This document shows, in pieces, positions 1-7,821 of a DNA stretch of 40,046 nt; position 1 is the stretch's first letter, and every line of letters begins with the position of its first letter. Under the pieces are notes generated by a model. It worked only from the letters and a program-made list of their open reading frames with translations, did not search any database and had not been told where the DNA came from. A program made the position numbers and the translations under genes. The stretch covers positions 1-40,046 of IMG/VR virus record IMGVR_UViG_3300042465_006300; one strand, given 5' to 3'. The DNA is from a virus.

Positions 1-2
1 AA

Positions 3-158
3 AAAAAGAGATATGCTGCTAAGGTATTTGAGTTATGTGATAAATATGATTTAAAACCTTTCACAGGAATGTGCTTTGGATTAGTTGATGGTAAAATACC
101 ATCAGTAAATGAATATATGTTAAACTATGACGATAAGTCATTATATAAAATGTTATAA
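3..158 (+). CDS. 3' end of an unknown gene, cut by the window edge
   Basis: An open frame enters from the left edge and runs 51 codons to a TAA, ending in KSLYKML. The next gene starts two bases after the stop, so both belong to one rightward operon. The visible part (KKRYAAKVFELCDKYDL, then a short hydrophobic stretch with two Cys) matches no family I recognise. The start lies outside the window. Confidence 0.6.
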   Translation, partial: KKRYAAKVFELCDKYDLKPFTGMCFGLVDGKIPSVNEYMLNYDDKSLYKML

Positions 159-160
159 TT

Positions 161-385
161 ATGACAAGAGAATTTTATACAGAATTAGCTGAGCTAATAC
201 AGAAACATAAGTTAATACTTATAAATGGTAATCGAGATACTTTGGTTAAAACTACTAAAGGGTTAGAAGGTCAAATGATGTTCATCACCAATGGTGAAAA
301 AGTACTAAGTTTACGTGGTGGTGAAAGTATGTTACCTGAATCATCAACAACAATTTTACTCAATAAACTTAGATATAAAGAATAA
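161..385 (+). CDS. Hypothetical protein, 74 aa
   Basis: A short soluble protein with no signal peptide or membrane segment and no recognised motif. The N-terminal half looks helical (residues 5-20), followed by a lysine- and glycine-rich middle. It starts two bases after the preceding stop, as expected for a co-transcribed last gene, and is followed within 20 bases by a strong hairpin terminator. The opposite-strand frame over the same bases is a shadow. Confidence 0.6.
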   Translation: MTREFYTELAELIQKHKLILINGNRDTLVKTTKGLEGQMMFITNGEKVLSLRGGESMLPESSTTILLNKLRYKE

Positions 386-401
386 AAAGTATTAAACAAA
401 A

Positions 402-427
402 AAAAACCACAGAAAACTGTGGTTTTT
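402..427. terminator. Bidirectional terminator between convergent genes
   Basis: Stem CCACAG/CTGTGG with an AAAA loop, extended by A5/T5. The A-run on one side and T-run on the other let it end both the rightward operon before it and the leftward tail genes after it. Confidence 0.9.
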
Positions 428-448
428 ATTAATTTATTTTTATTACGT

Positions 449-1561
449 TTAAGCTGCAACTACAGTTAATACACCAGCATCACTAACAGTTACTTTATAT
501 CTAGTTCCATTTGGACTTTTCATTATTACACCTTCACCAACCACGTTAGTTTCAAGACTTGGAACATAAACTGTATCATCCGCTGTACCAATAATACCAG
601 CACCACCGATAATTGCACTTCTAGCACCACTAACTGTTGAACTATATGAATGTACAAATGATGAAAGACCACTAGCAGTTGAATTTGTACCGCCAGCATG
701 TGAAAAACTACCACTAGCTATTGTTAAATTACCCTCACTATGTGAATAGTCACCACTAGCCGTTGTTTGTTGACCTTCAGCGTGTGACGCAAGACCAATA
801 GCATCACTACCATTACCTTCAGCATGTGAATTAGCACCACTTGCTATTGCTCTACTACCTTCAGCGTGTGAATTAATACCACTTGCTATTGTTTCATATC
901 CTTCAGCGTGTGATGCCTCACCTTCAGCAGTTGTAGCATAACCTTCAGCATGTGAGTTAGCAAAAATAGCATATGTTGTATCACCTTCAGCATGTGAATT
1001 ATCACCACCAGCGTATGTTAATCTACCTTCAGCATGAGAATTATCACCAAGTGCACTTGTAACAAATCCTTCAGCATGCGAACTACCACCATTAGCTATT
1101 GCACCTTTACCTTCAGCATGTGATGAATCACCACCAGCTCTTGTACTACTACCTTCAGCATGTGATGTGTTACCACTAGCAATTGATAAATAACCTTCAG
1201 CATGCGAATACAACTTACTAGCAGTTGTAGCTCTACCTTCAGCATGTGAATAATTACCACTAGCTATTGATAAATAACCTTCAGCGTGTGATGCACTACC
1301 ACTAGCCGTTGTACTTTCACCTTCAGCGTGTGAATCAGCACCACTAGCAGCTGTATAACTACCCTCAGTATGCGATGCATCACCAGTTGCGGTTGTTTGA
1401 CTACCTTCAGCATGAGAGGAATCTCCGATTGCGGATGTACTTTTACCCCATGATGATGAATCAACACCACTAGCGGTTGTGTTCCCCTGTTGAACAGGAG
1501 CTGTTAATGTTAAATTTGTTGTCACATTTGGTGTGATAATGTCTACGTTTATTTGACTCAT
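449..1561 (-). CDS. Tail fibre or adhesin with YadA/Hag-type head repeats
   Basis: 370 aa, probably a trimeric host-binding tail protein. After a 48-residue N-terminus come 19 tandem 14-residue units (residues 49-314) built on SHAEGxxTxASGxx, the left-handed beta-roll motif of trimeric autotransporter heads (Hep/Hag, YadA head). The last units degenerate, and the C-terminus contains TADDTVYVPSL and ends SDAGVLTVVAA, a non-repeat domain that may attach to the tail or chaperone trimerisation. There is no signal peptide, which fits a virion protein rather than a bacterial adhesin. It lies 18 bases downstream of another leftward gene and ends at a shared terminator. Repeat number is likely to vary by recombination. 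Family identity is firm; receptor binding is inferred. Confidence 0.85.
   Translation of the reverse strand: MSQINVDIITPNVTTNLTLTAPVQQGNTTASGVDSSSWGKSTSAIGDSSHAEGSQTTATGDASHTEGSYTAASGADSHAEGESTTASGSASHAEGYLSIASGNYSHAEGRATTASKLYSHAEGYLSIASGNTSHAEGSSTRAGGDSSHAEGKGAIANGGSSHAEGFVTSALGDNSHAEGRLTYAGGDNSHAEGDTTYAIFANSHAEGYATTAEGEASHAEGYETIASGINSHAEGSRAIASGANSHAEGNGSDAIGLASHAEGQQTTASGDYSHSEGNLTIASGSFSHAGGTNSTASGLSSFVHSYSSTVSGARSAIIGGAGIIGTADDTVYVPSLETNVVGEGVIMKSPNGTRYKVTVSDAGVLTVVAA
620..1417 (-). repeat. 19 in-frame 42-bp tandem coding repeats
   Basis: Each 42-bp unit encodes one 14-residue SHAEG unit. SHAEG is nearly invariant in units 1-16, then decays to SHSEG, SHAGG and SFVHS in the last three. 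Units 4 and 6 both carry YLSIASGN, which suggests local duplication. Confidence 0.9.
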
Positions 1562-1579
1562 TTTTTTTAATTTTAAATT

Positions 1580-1900
1580 TTAAATTATTGTTAAAGTAGT
1601 TCCACTTGAAACCACTACACTAAAACCACTACCAATAGTTAATGGTGTTGGGTATGTTACTGTTGAATTATAAGGTAAAACTACATTTTGATTTATAGTT
1701 GATGGTGCTGGTGATGTTATGGTAAAACCCATTTCAGTATAAGTTAAACCAACTACCCCACCCAATTGAGAACCATCACCAATAAAGTATTCTGAATAAA
1801 CAGTTTTACCAGTTACGTTATTTGTAATAGATAAACTTCCGTTTATTGTTTGACCAATTAATACTTCATCAGAATTGTTAATTATATATTTTACTTTCAC
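1580..1900 (-). CDS. Probable tail-associated structural protein, 106 aa
   Basis: Starts at GTG (minus strand, 1900) just upstream of and co-directional with the Hag-repeat tail protein, 18 bases apart. The sequence is rich in Thr, Ser, Val, Gly and Asn with predicted beta strands and few charges, typical of small beta-rich phage tail or baseplate proteins. It has no signal peptide or catalytic motif. It contains NINQNVVLPYNSTV and ends in SSGTTLTII. A role in the tail is inferred from neighbour and composition only. Confidence 0.6.
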   Translation of the reverse strand: MKVKYIINNSDEVLIGQTINGSLSITNNVTGKTVYSEYFIGDGSQLGGVVGLTYTEMGFTITSPAPSTINQNVVLPYNSTVTYPTPLTIGSGFSVVVSSGTTLTII

Positions 1901-1911
1901 GTTTTGATAGA

Positions 1912-1926
1912 TTTATTAATAAATAT
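1912..1926 (-). promoter_or_regulatory. Possible late-type promoter element before the tail genes
   Basis: On the minus strand this reads ATATTTATTAATAAA, 11 bases before the GTG start at 1900. It differs by one inserted T from a 14-base element found before the holin-like gene and the lysozyme gene. Promoter function is inferred. Confidence 0.4.
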
Positions 1927-1965
1927 CTTTTGGTTTAATAAAAAATAAAATATTTTATTATTTTA

Positions 1966-1997
1966 TTTGTGAAATTGAAATATTATTCGTATATTTG
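1966..1997 (+). promoter_or_regulatory. Bacteroidota-type promoter (TTTG-N20-TATATTTG)
   Basis: TTTG at 1966-1969, 20 bases, TATATTTG at 1990-1997, matching the -33/-7 pattern of Bacteroidota sigma-ABfr promoters. Only four bases separate the -7 box from the ATG at 2002, so the transcript would be leaderless or nearly so. Confidence 0.85.
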
Positions 1998-2001
1998 TAA
2001 T

Positions 2002-2436
2002 ATGAAAACAATTAATGTATTAGGGATAACAGTAAGATATGATTTAGAGGCTTTAGTGAATGAAGTTAATAACATTCCATATAATAGAGAAAATTATGTG
2101 GATAACCATAGAACAAGTGGTGGAAAGGGAGAACTACATGAAGCAGCACCAACCGAAGAAGAATTCACAAATCTAAGGACAAGATTTGCTAATGATATAC
2201 TTAATCTAGAAGATAGATTATCAACACTTATTGAAGAAAACTTATTTCTAACTAAAAAAGGTGTTTTAGGTAAAGGAAGACGTAGACCAATACTTATGGG
2301 TCACGATGATTTTTATACAAATGTTATTGACGAATATGACCATGATTTACAATTTGACAGACCTTATCTAAAATTAGATGTTAGAAATGATAAAGAAGGT
2401 GAATTAATTATTCATAAAATGCAAACAAATTATTAA
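2002..2436 (+). CDS. Hypothetical protein, 144 aa, first gene of the DNA/RNA-metabolism operon
   Basis: The start at 2002 (MKTINVLGI) is chosen because a promoter occupies 1966-1997; the longer frame from the GTG at 1969 would lie inside the promoter. The protein has a helical middle (residues 50-90) with many acidic residues and an acidic C-terminal third rich in Asp and His (DEYDHDLQFDRPYLKLD). No family recognised. It heads an operon with alarmone hydrolase, ligases and RNase H, so a nucleic-acid-related role is possible but unproven. Confidence 0.65.
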   Translation: MKTINVLGITVRYDLEALVNEVNNIPYNRENYVDNHRTSGGKGELHEAAPTEEEFTNLRTRFANDILNLEDRLSTLIEENLFLTKKGVLGKGRRRPILMGHDDFYTNVIDEYDHDLQFDRPYLKLDVRNDKEGELIIHKMQTNY

Positions 2437-2438
2437 AT

Positions 2439-2948
2439 ATGAACTATACAGAAAAAACTTACAAAGAAGCTAGAATGGTTGGGGTTAAAGCACACTCTAA
2501 TCAATCATATGATGAAATTTTTCCTTATGAAAAACACTTAGATGATGTTGTTGATGTCTTAAAAAGATTTGGCTTCTCTGGAAAGTATATTGTTGCTGGC
2601 TATTTGCATGATAGCATAGAGGATGATGGTATATCATACAACGATATCAAAAAGCATTTTGGTATTGAGGTTGCTGAGATGGTTTATGATGTAACTGATG
2701 AGCAAGGTAGAACTAGAAAAGAGAAAAAAGTTAAAACATTGCCTAAAACATCTGCTAACCCTGATGCAATTATTCTTAAATTGGCTGATAGAATTGCCAA
2801 CATTGAACATGGTGGTAAGATTGATATGTATGCAAAAGAATACCAAGAATTCAAAGGTGCCCTATATTTGAATACACCGTCTGATGGTAAAAGAATGTGG
2901 GAGCACTTAGATACTTTATTAGGTATTAATAAATTAGAAACTGTATAA
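2439..2948 (+). CDS. HD-domain (p)ppGpp hydrolase-like protein (MESH1/SpoT type)
   Basis: 169 aa, the size of a stand-alone small alarmone hydrolase. It shows the RelA/SpoT HD signature: H33, the H57-D58 pair in GYLHDSIEDD, and D117 in KLADRIANIEHG, equivalent to the metal ligands of MESH1, plus the catalytic ED pair at 61-62 and N121. There is no synthetase or regulatory domain. The expected reaction is removal of 3'-pyrophosphate from (p)ppGpp. In a phage this could lower the host stringent response and keep nucleotides and translation available. It starts two bases after the previous stop. Hydrolysis of other nucleotides such as (p)ppApp is possible. Confidence 0.85.
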   Translation: MNYTEKTYKEARMVGVKAHSNQSYDEIFPYEKHLDDVVDVLKRFGFSGKYIVAGYLHDSIEDDGISYNDIKKHFGIEVAEMVYDVTDEQGRTRKEKKVKTLPKTSANPDAIILKLADRIANIEHGGKIDMYAKEYQEFKGALYLNTPSDGKRMWEHLDTLLGINKLETV

Positions 2949-2950
2949 TT

Positions 2951-3187
2951 ATGAGTGAAGATTGGAAAAATGAAAGAGCTGAAGCTGCTATGAGAGAAGG
3001 TACTGAAGCAATTAGAAAAGCTGCTGAAGAAAAGGCTAAAATGGAAATTATAGACGAGGATGATGATAATTGGACTCAAATTAAAGAATCATTATATTCA
3101 TCTATTAATTCACCTGAACATGATGCTTATGTCATTCTCATAATTAGAAAAATGAGAGAAATGTATCACCCACCAGTAAAAAAATAA
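2951..3187 (+). CDS. Hypothetical helical protein, 78 aa
   Basis: Starts two bases after the alarmone hydrolase. Residues 1-33 form a strongly charged, Glu/Ala-rich helix likely to be coiled coil, followed by an acidic patch (DEDDDN) and a second helix ending in HPPVKK. No known motif. Its tight packing between an alarmone hydrolase and a DNA ligase marks it as a real co-transcribed gene. Confidence 0.65.
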   Translation: MSEDWKNERAEAAMREGTEAIRKAAEEKAKMEIIDEDDDNWTQIKESLYSSINSPEHDAYVILIIRKMREMYHPPVKK

Positions 3188-3190
3188 GCT

Positions 3191-4579
3191 ATGAATATTA
3201 AACAAATTTTTGATGAAATCGCTGCTGAGAGTAGCACTAACCAAAAGATGGTTATTTTAGGAAAATACGCTGACAACGAATTATTGAAACGTGTATTATA
3301 TTTGGCTAATTCAAAACGAATTAAGTTTTATATTAAACAACTCCCAACATATACTAGGAATGCTAACCAAAATAATTCATTAGATTTTGCAGTTAGTGAG
3401 TTACAACACATAATTGATAGACATGTAACTGGTGGTGATGCACTTAACTTCTTGCGTGATTTGTTGGCTAGTGTGGATTCTGACAATGCTTATATCATCG
3501 AACGAATTATTGAGAAAGATTGTAAAATCGGTATGGGTACTTCAAACATGAATAAAGTAATCAAGGGACTTATTGAAGATACACCTTATATGGGTGCAGT
3601 ATCTTTTGATGAAAAGAAAGCTCGTAAAATATTCGAAAATGGTGGTGTTGGTGTGTCACAAATTAAAATGGATGGTCGTTATTGTAATGCAATCATTCGT
3701 GGTGGTGAAGTTGAATTAGAAAGTCGTCAAGGCGAACCAACAATTGTTACTGGAGCTAAATTTATCGATGAATTATCATCTTTGGATGATTGTGTATTTA
3801 ATGGTGAGTTAACTATAGATAATGTATCTCGTTATGAATCTAATGGTATCATTGCATCACTTATTGATATTTGTGGTAAGAGAGATTCTAGAACAGAAGT
3901 CGAAAATGGTAAAAAATTAGCAGCTTTTGAGGAAAAACATGGTAACTTTGAAACAGCTTTGAACTCGATTAGATACACTATTTGGGATACAATTACTGTT
4001 GATGAATATTTCGATAAAAAATCAGATGTACCTTATTTGAACCGAGCTAATAAAGCTGGCATTTTAATTAACACTAAAGGGTTATCTATGGTTTCAATAG
4101 TTGATGCGGTTATGGTTTACACATATGATGAAGCTATGTCACATTTCCAAGATATACTAGCTACTGGTCAAGAGGGTACTATTCTTAAAGATATAAAGGG
4201 TACATGGAAAGATGGTAAACCAAATTGGCAAATAAAAATGAAGTTGGAAATGGATGTTGATTTACGTATTGTTGGTTTTAACTATGGAACAGGTAAAAAT
4301 GAGCATGTAATCTCATCTGTAAATGCTGAATCAGCTGATGGTAAATTATTTACGAGACCAACTGGTATGAATGAGAGCTTGATGCAACATATCACAGAAA
4401 ACCAAGAATCTTTGATGGGGACAATTATTGAAGTTAAATGTTCTGGATTATCACATGACTCAAATGGTAACTATGCGTTGCTACACCCAGTGTTCAAACA
4501 ACTACGTGACGATAAAGATACGTGCGATTCTTTGGAATCAATAATGGCAATTGAAAATATGGCAAAAGGTTTAAATTAA
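3191..4579 (+). CDS. ATP-dependent DNA ligase (T4 gp30-like)
   Basis: 462 aa, close to the T4 DNA ligase (487 aa). An N-terminal helical DNA-binding domain (about 1-125) is followed by the nucleotidyltransferase core. Motif I is KMDGR with K159 as the expected adenylated lysine; motif III is FNGELTI, motif IV EGTILKD and motif V WQIKMKLEMD; the C-terminal part is an OB-fold. It seals 3'-OH/5'-phosphate nicks in DNA during replication and recombination, using ATP. It is followed within ten bases by an RNA ligase. All core motifs are intact. Confidence 0.95.
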   Translation: MNIKQIFDEIAAESSTNQKMVILGKYADNELLKRVLYLANSKRIKFYIKQLPTYTRNANQNNSLDFAVSELQHIIDRHVTGGDALNFLRDLLASVDSDNAYIIERIIEKDCKIGMGTSNMNKVIKGLIEDTPYMGAVSFDEKKARKIFENGGVGVSQIKMDGRYCNAIIRGGEVELESRQGEPTIVTGAKFIDELSSLDDCVFNGELTIDNVSRYESNGIIASLIDICGKRDSRTEVENGKKLAAFEEKHGNFETALNSIRYTIWDTITVDEYFDKKSDVPYLNRANKAGILINTKGLSMVSIVDAVMVYTYDEAMSHFQDILATGQEGTILKDIKGTWKDGKPNWQIKMKLEMDVDLRIVGFNYGTGKNEHVISSVNAESADGKLFTRPTGMNESLMQHITENQESLMGTIIEVKCSGLSHDSNGNYALLHPVFKQLRDDKDTCDSLESIMAIENMAKGLN

Positions 4580-4589
4580 TTTTAAAAAT

Positions 4590-5648
4590 ATGAAAAAAAT
4601 GATTAAATTTCCGTCTATTGAACAATTTAGAACTGTTGTTTCTAATGTTAATAGACGATACAATTTTGTTGGTTTAGATGAAAATGGTGAGGCGATTTAT
4701 GACCCAAATTTACCTAAACCAGTATTAACCTTTAAAGGTACTATAAAATTACATGGTACTAATGCTGGTGTTTCTTATAATAGTCAAGATGATTTGTGGG
4801 CACAATCTCGTGAGAATATCATCACACCAGAAAAAGATAACGCTGGATTTGCATTCTTTGTGGAATCAAATAAGGATATTTTTTATGGTTTAATGTTACA
4901 TGTTGCTGAAAAAGAAAATATTAATAGAAACAATAATACTATTAGTATTTATGGTGAATGGGCTGGTGGTAATATTCAAAAAGGTGTTGGTATTTCCAAC
5001 TTACCTAAATCATTCTTCATATTTGGTGTTAAAATTACACCACATACTGAAACTGAAGAAGAATTAAAAGCTAATCCAGCTTATTGGGTTGATTCAACAT
5101 ACTTGAGAGCACCAGAGGTTAAAATTTACAATATCGATGATTATGAAACGTATTCAATTGATATCGATTTTAACATGCCTCAGTTGATTCAAAATCAATT
5201 ATCCGAGTTGACTATTGCAGTTGAGGAAGAATGTCCTGTAGCGAAAGCATTTGGCTTCTCAGGGATTGGTGAAGGTATCGTTTGGTCTTGTGAATTTCAA
5301 AATGTTGTACATAGGTTCAAGGTGAAGGGTGAATTACATAGCTCCTCTAAAGTTAAAACCTTAGCAACTGTTGATGTTGAAAAATTAAACTCAATTAAAG
5401 AGTTTGTAGAATATTCGGTTACCGAAAGTCGTGTTAACCAAGCAATCGAAAACGTATTCCCTAATGAAGAACCATTAGATGTTAAGAAAATGGGTGACGT
5501 AATTAGATGGGTTGTAAATGATGTTATCAAAGAAGAAATGGATACCATGATTGAGAATAATCTTGAACCCAAAGAAATAAATAAATACATTTCAACTAAA
5601 ACGAGAGAAATGTTTTTAATAAAATTAAATGAATTAGTAGGATTATGA
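4590..5648 (+). CDS. RNA ligase (Rnl2-like family)
   Basis: 352 aa. The adenylation domain is clear: motif I KLHGTNAGV with K53 as nucleotidyl lysine, motif III-like IYGEWAGGNIQKG, motif IV EGIVWSC, and motif V HRFKVKGELH. After about residue 250 there is a mostly helical C-terminal domain as in T4 Rnl2. The expected reaction is ATP-dependent sealing of RNA 3'-OH and 5'-phosphate ends, for example nicked tRNA. In this window it could complete repair begun by the 2H and HAD enzymes at 36325-37532. Co-transcribed with the DNA ligase and overlapping the next gene by four bases. The exact Rnl subfamily is uncertain. Confidence 0.88.
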   Translation: MKKMIKFPSIEQFRTVVSNVNRRYNFVGLDENGEAIYDPNLPKPVLTFKGTIKLHGTNAGVSYNSQDDLWAQSRENIITPEKDNAGFAFFVESNKDIFYGLMLHVAEKENINRNNNTISIYGEWAGGNIQKGVGISNLPKSFFIFGVKITPHTETEEELKANPAYWVDSTYLRAPEVKIYNIDDYETYSIDIDFNMPQLIQNQLSELTIAVEEECPVAKAFGFSGIGEGIVWSCEFQNVVHRFKVKGELHSSSKVKTLATVDVEKLNSIKEFVEYSVTESRVNQAIENVFPNEEPLDVKKMGDVIRWVVNDVIKEEMDTMIENNLEPKEINKYISTKTREMFLIKLNELVGL

Positions 5649-5869
5649 GCAGAGTAAAATATTCGAATAAAGTTTTCAGATTAAAGAAAGCTATGGAAGT
5701 AACACTTAATGGTGTTCCACAACCACTAACATTCACAATGGGTGAAGAATTCCACATTGTTGCTGATGTATTATACATGCATGGTTTTCGAGCGATGTTT
5801 CAAAAACCAATTATAGATTGGATTGAAGCTAACCCTAATTTATTTGTAGATGACACAAGACAATTCTAA
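5645..5869 (+). CDS. Hypothetical protein, 74 aa
   Basis: Starts at an ATGA overlap with the RNA ligase stop, indicating translational coupling. Contains VTLNGVPQPLTFTMGEEFHIV, which looks like a small beta fold, followed by a helix. No recognised motif. Its last 20 bases overlap the RNase H start in another frame. Confidence 0.65.
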   Translation: MSRVKYSNKVFRLKKAMEVTLNGVPQPLTFTMGEEFHIVADVLYMHGFRAMFQKPIIDWIEANPNLFVDDTRQF

Positions 5870-6248
5870 ACCAACAAGTGGTATATGTGTTGACGGTGGT
5901 ACTGTAGGTAATCCAGGTCCATGTTTTTATCGTGGTGTTGACTTGGAAACGGGTCAAATCATATTTGAAGAACATTTGGGACCTGGAACCAACAATGTTG
6001 CTGAATTTTTAGCAATATGTCATGCAATTCATTATTGTGATAAAAAGGGGATTGAACCAAACATTTGGTCAGACAGTGTAACTGCCATTGCTTGGGTTAG
6101 GGATAAAAAACACAAATCATCAGCTGCTGGTGATATAATTGGGAGGATGGATAAAGCTTGTAAATTTTTAAAGACCAAAGATATTAAAATTAATAAATGG
6201 TTGACTAAAGAATGGGGTGAAATTCCAGCTGATTTTGGAAGAAAATAA
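5850..6248 (+). CDS. Ribonuclease H, type I fold
   Basis: 132 aa, slightly shorter than bacterial RNase HI. The DEDD catalytic set is present: D15 in CVDGGTVGNPG, E52 in NNVAEFLA, D75 in WSDSVTA and D128 near the C-terminus in PADFGRK. It would cleave the RNA strand of RNA/DNA hybrids, probably removing replication primers. No separate hybrid-binding domain. The start lies inside the end of the previous gene (20-base overlap), which is usual in this compact operon. Confidence 0.85.
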   Translation: MTQDNSKPTSGICVDGGTVGNPGPCFYRGVDLETGQIIFEEHLGPGTNNVAEFLAICHAIHYCDKKGIEPNIWSDSVTAIAWVRDKKHKSSAAGDIIGRMDKACKFLKTKDIKINKWLTKEWGEIPADFGRK

Positions 6249-6254
6249 AAAAGT

Positions 6255-6422
6255 ATGTTTGATAGATTAAAAAAAGGGTTTTACTGGGGATTACTAATAA
6301 TTTTAAGTTTTATATGTGTGGTTATAACACTTAAATTACTTTATTATTTATTTATAATATTGGCAACAATTGGGTTGGCTTTGATAATTAAAATTTTATA
6401 TGAAAAACGTAGAAGAAACTAA
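6255..6422 (+). CDS. Small membrane protein, 55 aa
   Basis: MFDRLKKGFYWGLLI begins a short protein with two hydrophobic helices (about residues 11-28 and 31-48) and a basic tail EKRRRN. It begins six bases after RNase H and overlaps the next gene by 23 bases in another frame. The positive-inside pattern at both ends suggests a hairpin with both termini in the cytoplasm. No family recognised. Confidence 0.6.
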   Translation: MFDRLKKGFYWGLLIILSFICVVITLKLLYYLFIILATIGLALIIKILYEKRRRN

Positions 6423-7176
6423 AACACCATATGAATGGTGTGTTGAATATAACATAAGACCACTTGATTTAAATGAGTGGCCAGAAGAATTCTATGGGTC
6501 AAAAGAAAGACATTTTTTTGAAATGTATTTTGTTGGTAGGGTTGAGTTTTTACAAATGATTACATCATGCACTGTAAAACCAAATTCACAACCTAGAAAA
6601 GGTGAATCGTATTTGGAATATAGAATGTATGGTTTAGTACCATATAATATTAGTTCTATACAATCAGCGATTCAATATGGACATGCTGTTCAAGAATATA
6701 ATAATTTGATGTTTGATGGTAATCATATTTGTCGTAGTATTAACTTTGGTGAAGCATTGTTAAAATCAAATCAGATTGGGTTTAATAAATGGAGAAAACA
6801 AGATAAGACATTTATTATATTAAATGGTGGAACAACGAATAATTCAAAGGATGATAGATGGTATGGTTCCTTACAAAAAAGTAGAGATACGTTATATGAG
6901 AACGGTGTGTTATTTTCAGAATTTTATGAACCAGATTTAAATGACACATTAACAGCTGTTGTGTTCTTGGTTGATGAGAGAGTGTTTAATAAAGAAACTT
7001 ATCCAAACTTTGAGAAAGAAGTGCTACCATATTCTAGAACAAGACCTAGTGATAAAAAAATAGAAGAATTAGAAAAAAGAAACGCAATTAATTATGAAAA
7101 ATGGGTTGAAAAAATCGGTGGACCAAAAAATGCATTCCTTAGAGAATTCTTACCAAAATTCAAATTGGCAAACTAA
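6400..7176 (+). CDS. PTH2-like protein (possible peptidyl-tRNA hydrolase fold), 258 aa
   Basis: The core (about residues 75-195) has the layout of peptidyl-tRNA hydrolase 2: a strand (YGLVPYNIS), a helix with GHAVQEY comparable to the QCSHA helix of Pth2, KTFIILNGG as second strand, then a helix and FYEPDLNDTLTAVVF comparable to the loop and last strand. The tail 200-258 is charged and helical. If correct it would act on peptidyl-tRNA, which fits a phage rich in tRNAs. The similarity is at the level of fold pattern only. The last 83 bases overlap the next gene. Confidence 0.5.
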   Translation: MKNVEETKTPYEWCVEYNIRPLDLNEWPEEFYGSKERHFFEMYFVGRVEFLQMITSCTVKPNSQPRKGESYLEYRMYGLVPYNISSIQSAIQYGHAVQEYNNLMFDGNHICRSINFGEALLKSNQIGFNKWRKQDKTFIILNGGTTNNSKDDRWYGSLQKSRDTLYENGVLFSEFYEPDLNDTLTAVVFLVDERVFNKETYPNFEKEVLPYSRTRPSDKKIEELEKRNAINYEKWVEKIGGPKNAFLREFLPKFKLAN

Positions 7177-7720
7177 TACTGTTAAGTTAACTGGTAAAAT
7201 AGTTTTTGACCCAGAAGATAAGACTTTAAAACACAGCAAACAATCTTCTTGGAAGAAAGTAGCTATGGTTGTTATACCTGGTGATGTTTGCGAATACTAT
7301 ATGTGGTTTCTTAAGAAGCGATATAATTTAAAGTTGCATAAACCATTAAGAGGTGCTCATATAACATTCATAAATGATAGAGCTTCAGATATGAATGGTA
7401 AATGGGAAGAAATAAAAACTAAATGGAATGGTAAAAAAATTGAGGTTATAATAGACCTATCACCAAAAACTGATTCTTCTGAACCAAATAGTGATTATCA
7501 CTGGTGGTTTAATATTCCACATGAGGATAGAGAAGAATTACAAATGATACGTTCAGAATTGGGGTTAGGTAAACCTTATTTTGGATTACACATGTCGATT
7601 GGTAGAGCTGTTGATTATACAACAGACGATTTTGAAATTGGCGTTATGAAAGCTAAAGAAATGTGCGTAGAGCACTCAATTTATTTACATACTTTATATA
7701 AAGATGGATTTATAAAATAA
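7094..7720 (+). CDS. 2H phosphoesterase-like protein (LigT/cyclic phosphodiesterase type)
   Basis: Two HxT/S motifs identify the 2H superfamily: H89-I-T91 in GAHITFIND and H166-M-S168 in GLHMSIGRA. Members open 2',3'-cyclic phosphates or 2'-5' linkages in RNA ends and small nucleotides. The first 30 or so residues overlap the previous gene in another frame and look non-native; homologous sequence probably begins around VKLTGKIVFDPED (residue 30). No ATG, GTG or TTG occurs there, so the true start is ATG 7094, ATG 7130, a rare codon, or a frameshift from the previous gene. A strong terminator follows. Confidence 0.7.
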   Translation: MKNGLKKSVDQKMHSLENSYQNSNWQTNTVKLTGKIVFDPEDKTLKHSKQSSWKKVAMVVIPGDVCEYYMWFLKKRYNLKLHKPLRGAHITFINDRASDMNGKWEEIKTKWNGKKIEVIIDLSPKTDSSEPNSDYHWWFNIPHEDREELQMIRSELGLGKPYFGLHMSIGRAVDYTTDDFEIGVMKAKEMCVEHSIYLHTLYKDGFIK

Positions 7721-7747
7721 ATATTAAAATTTATTAACATTTGAATT

Positions 7748-7790
7748 AATGCGGACTATTTATAATTAAACATAGATGTCCGCATTTTTT
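7748..7790 (+). terminator. Rho-independent terminator of the nucleic-acid operon
   Basis: Stem ATGCGGAC/GTCCGCAT with a 21-base AT-rich loop, followed by six T. It closes the operon that began at 1966. Confidence 0.85.
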
Positions 7791-7821
7791 GTTATAAATA
7801 AGTTTTAAACACATTTTTTAA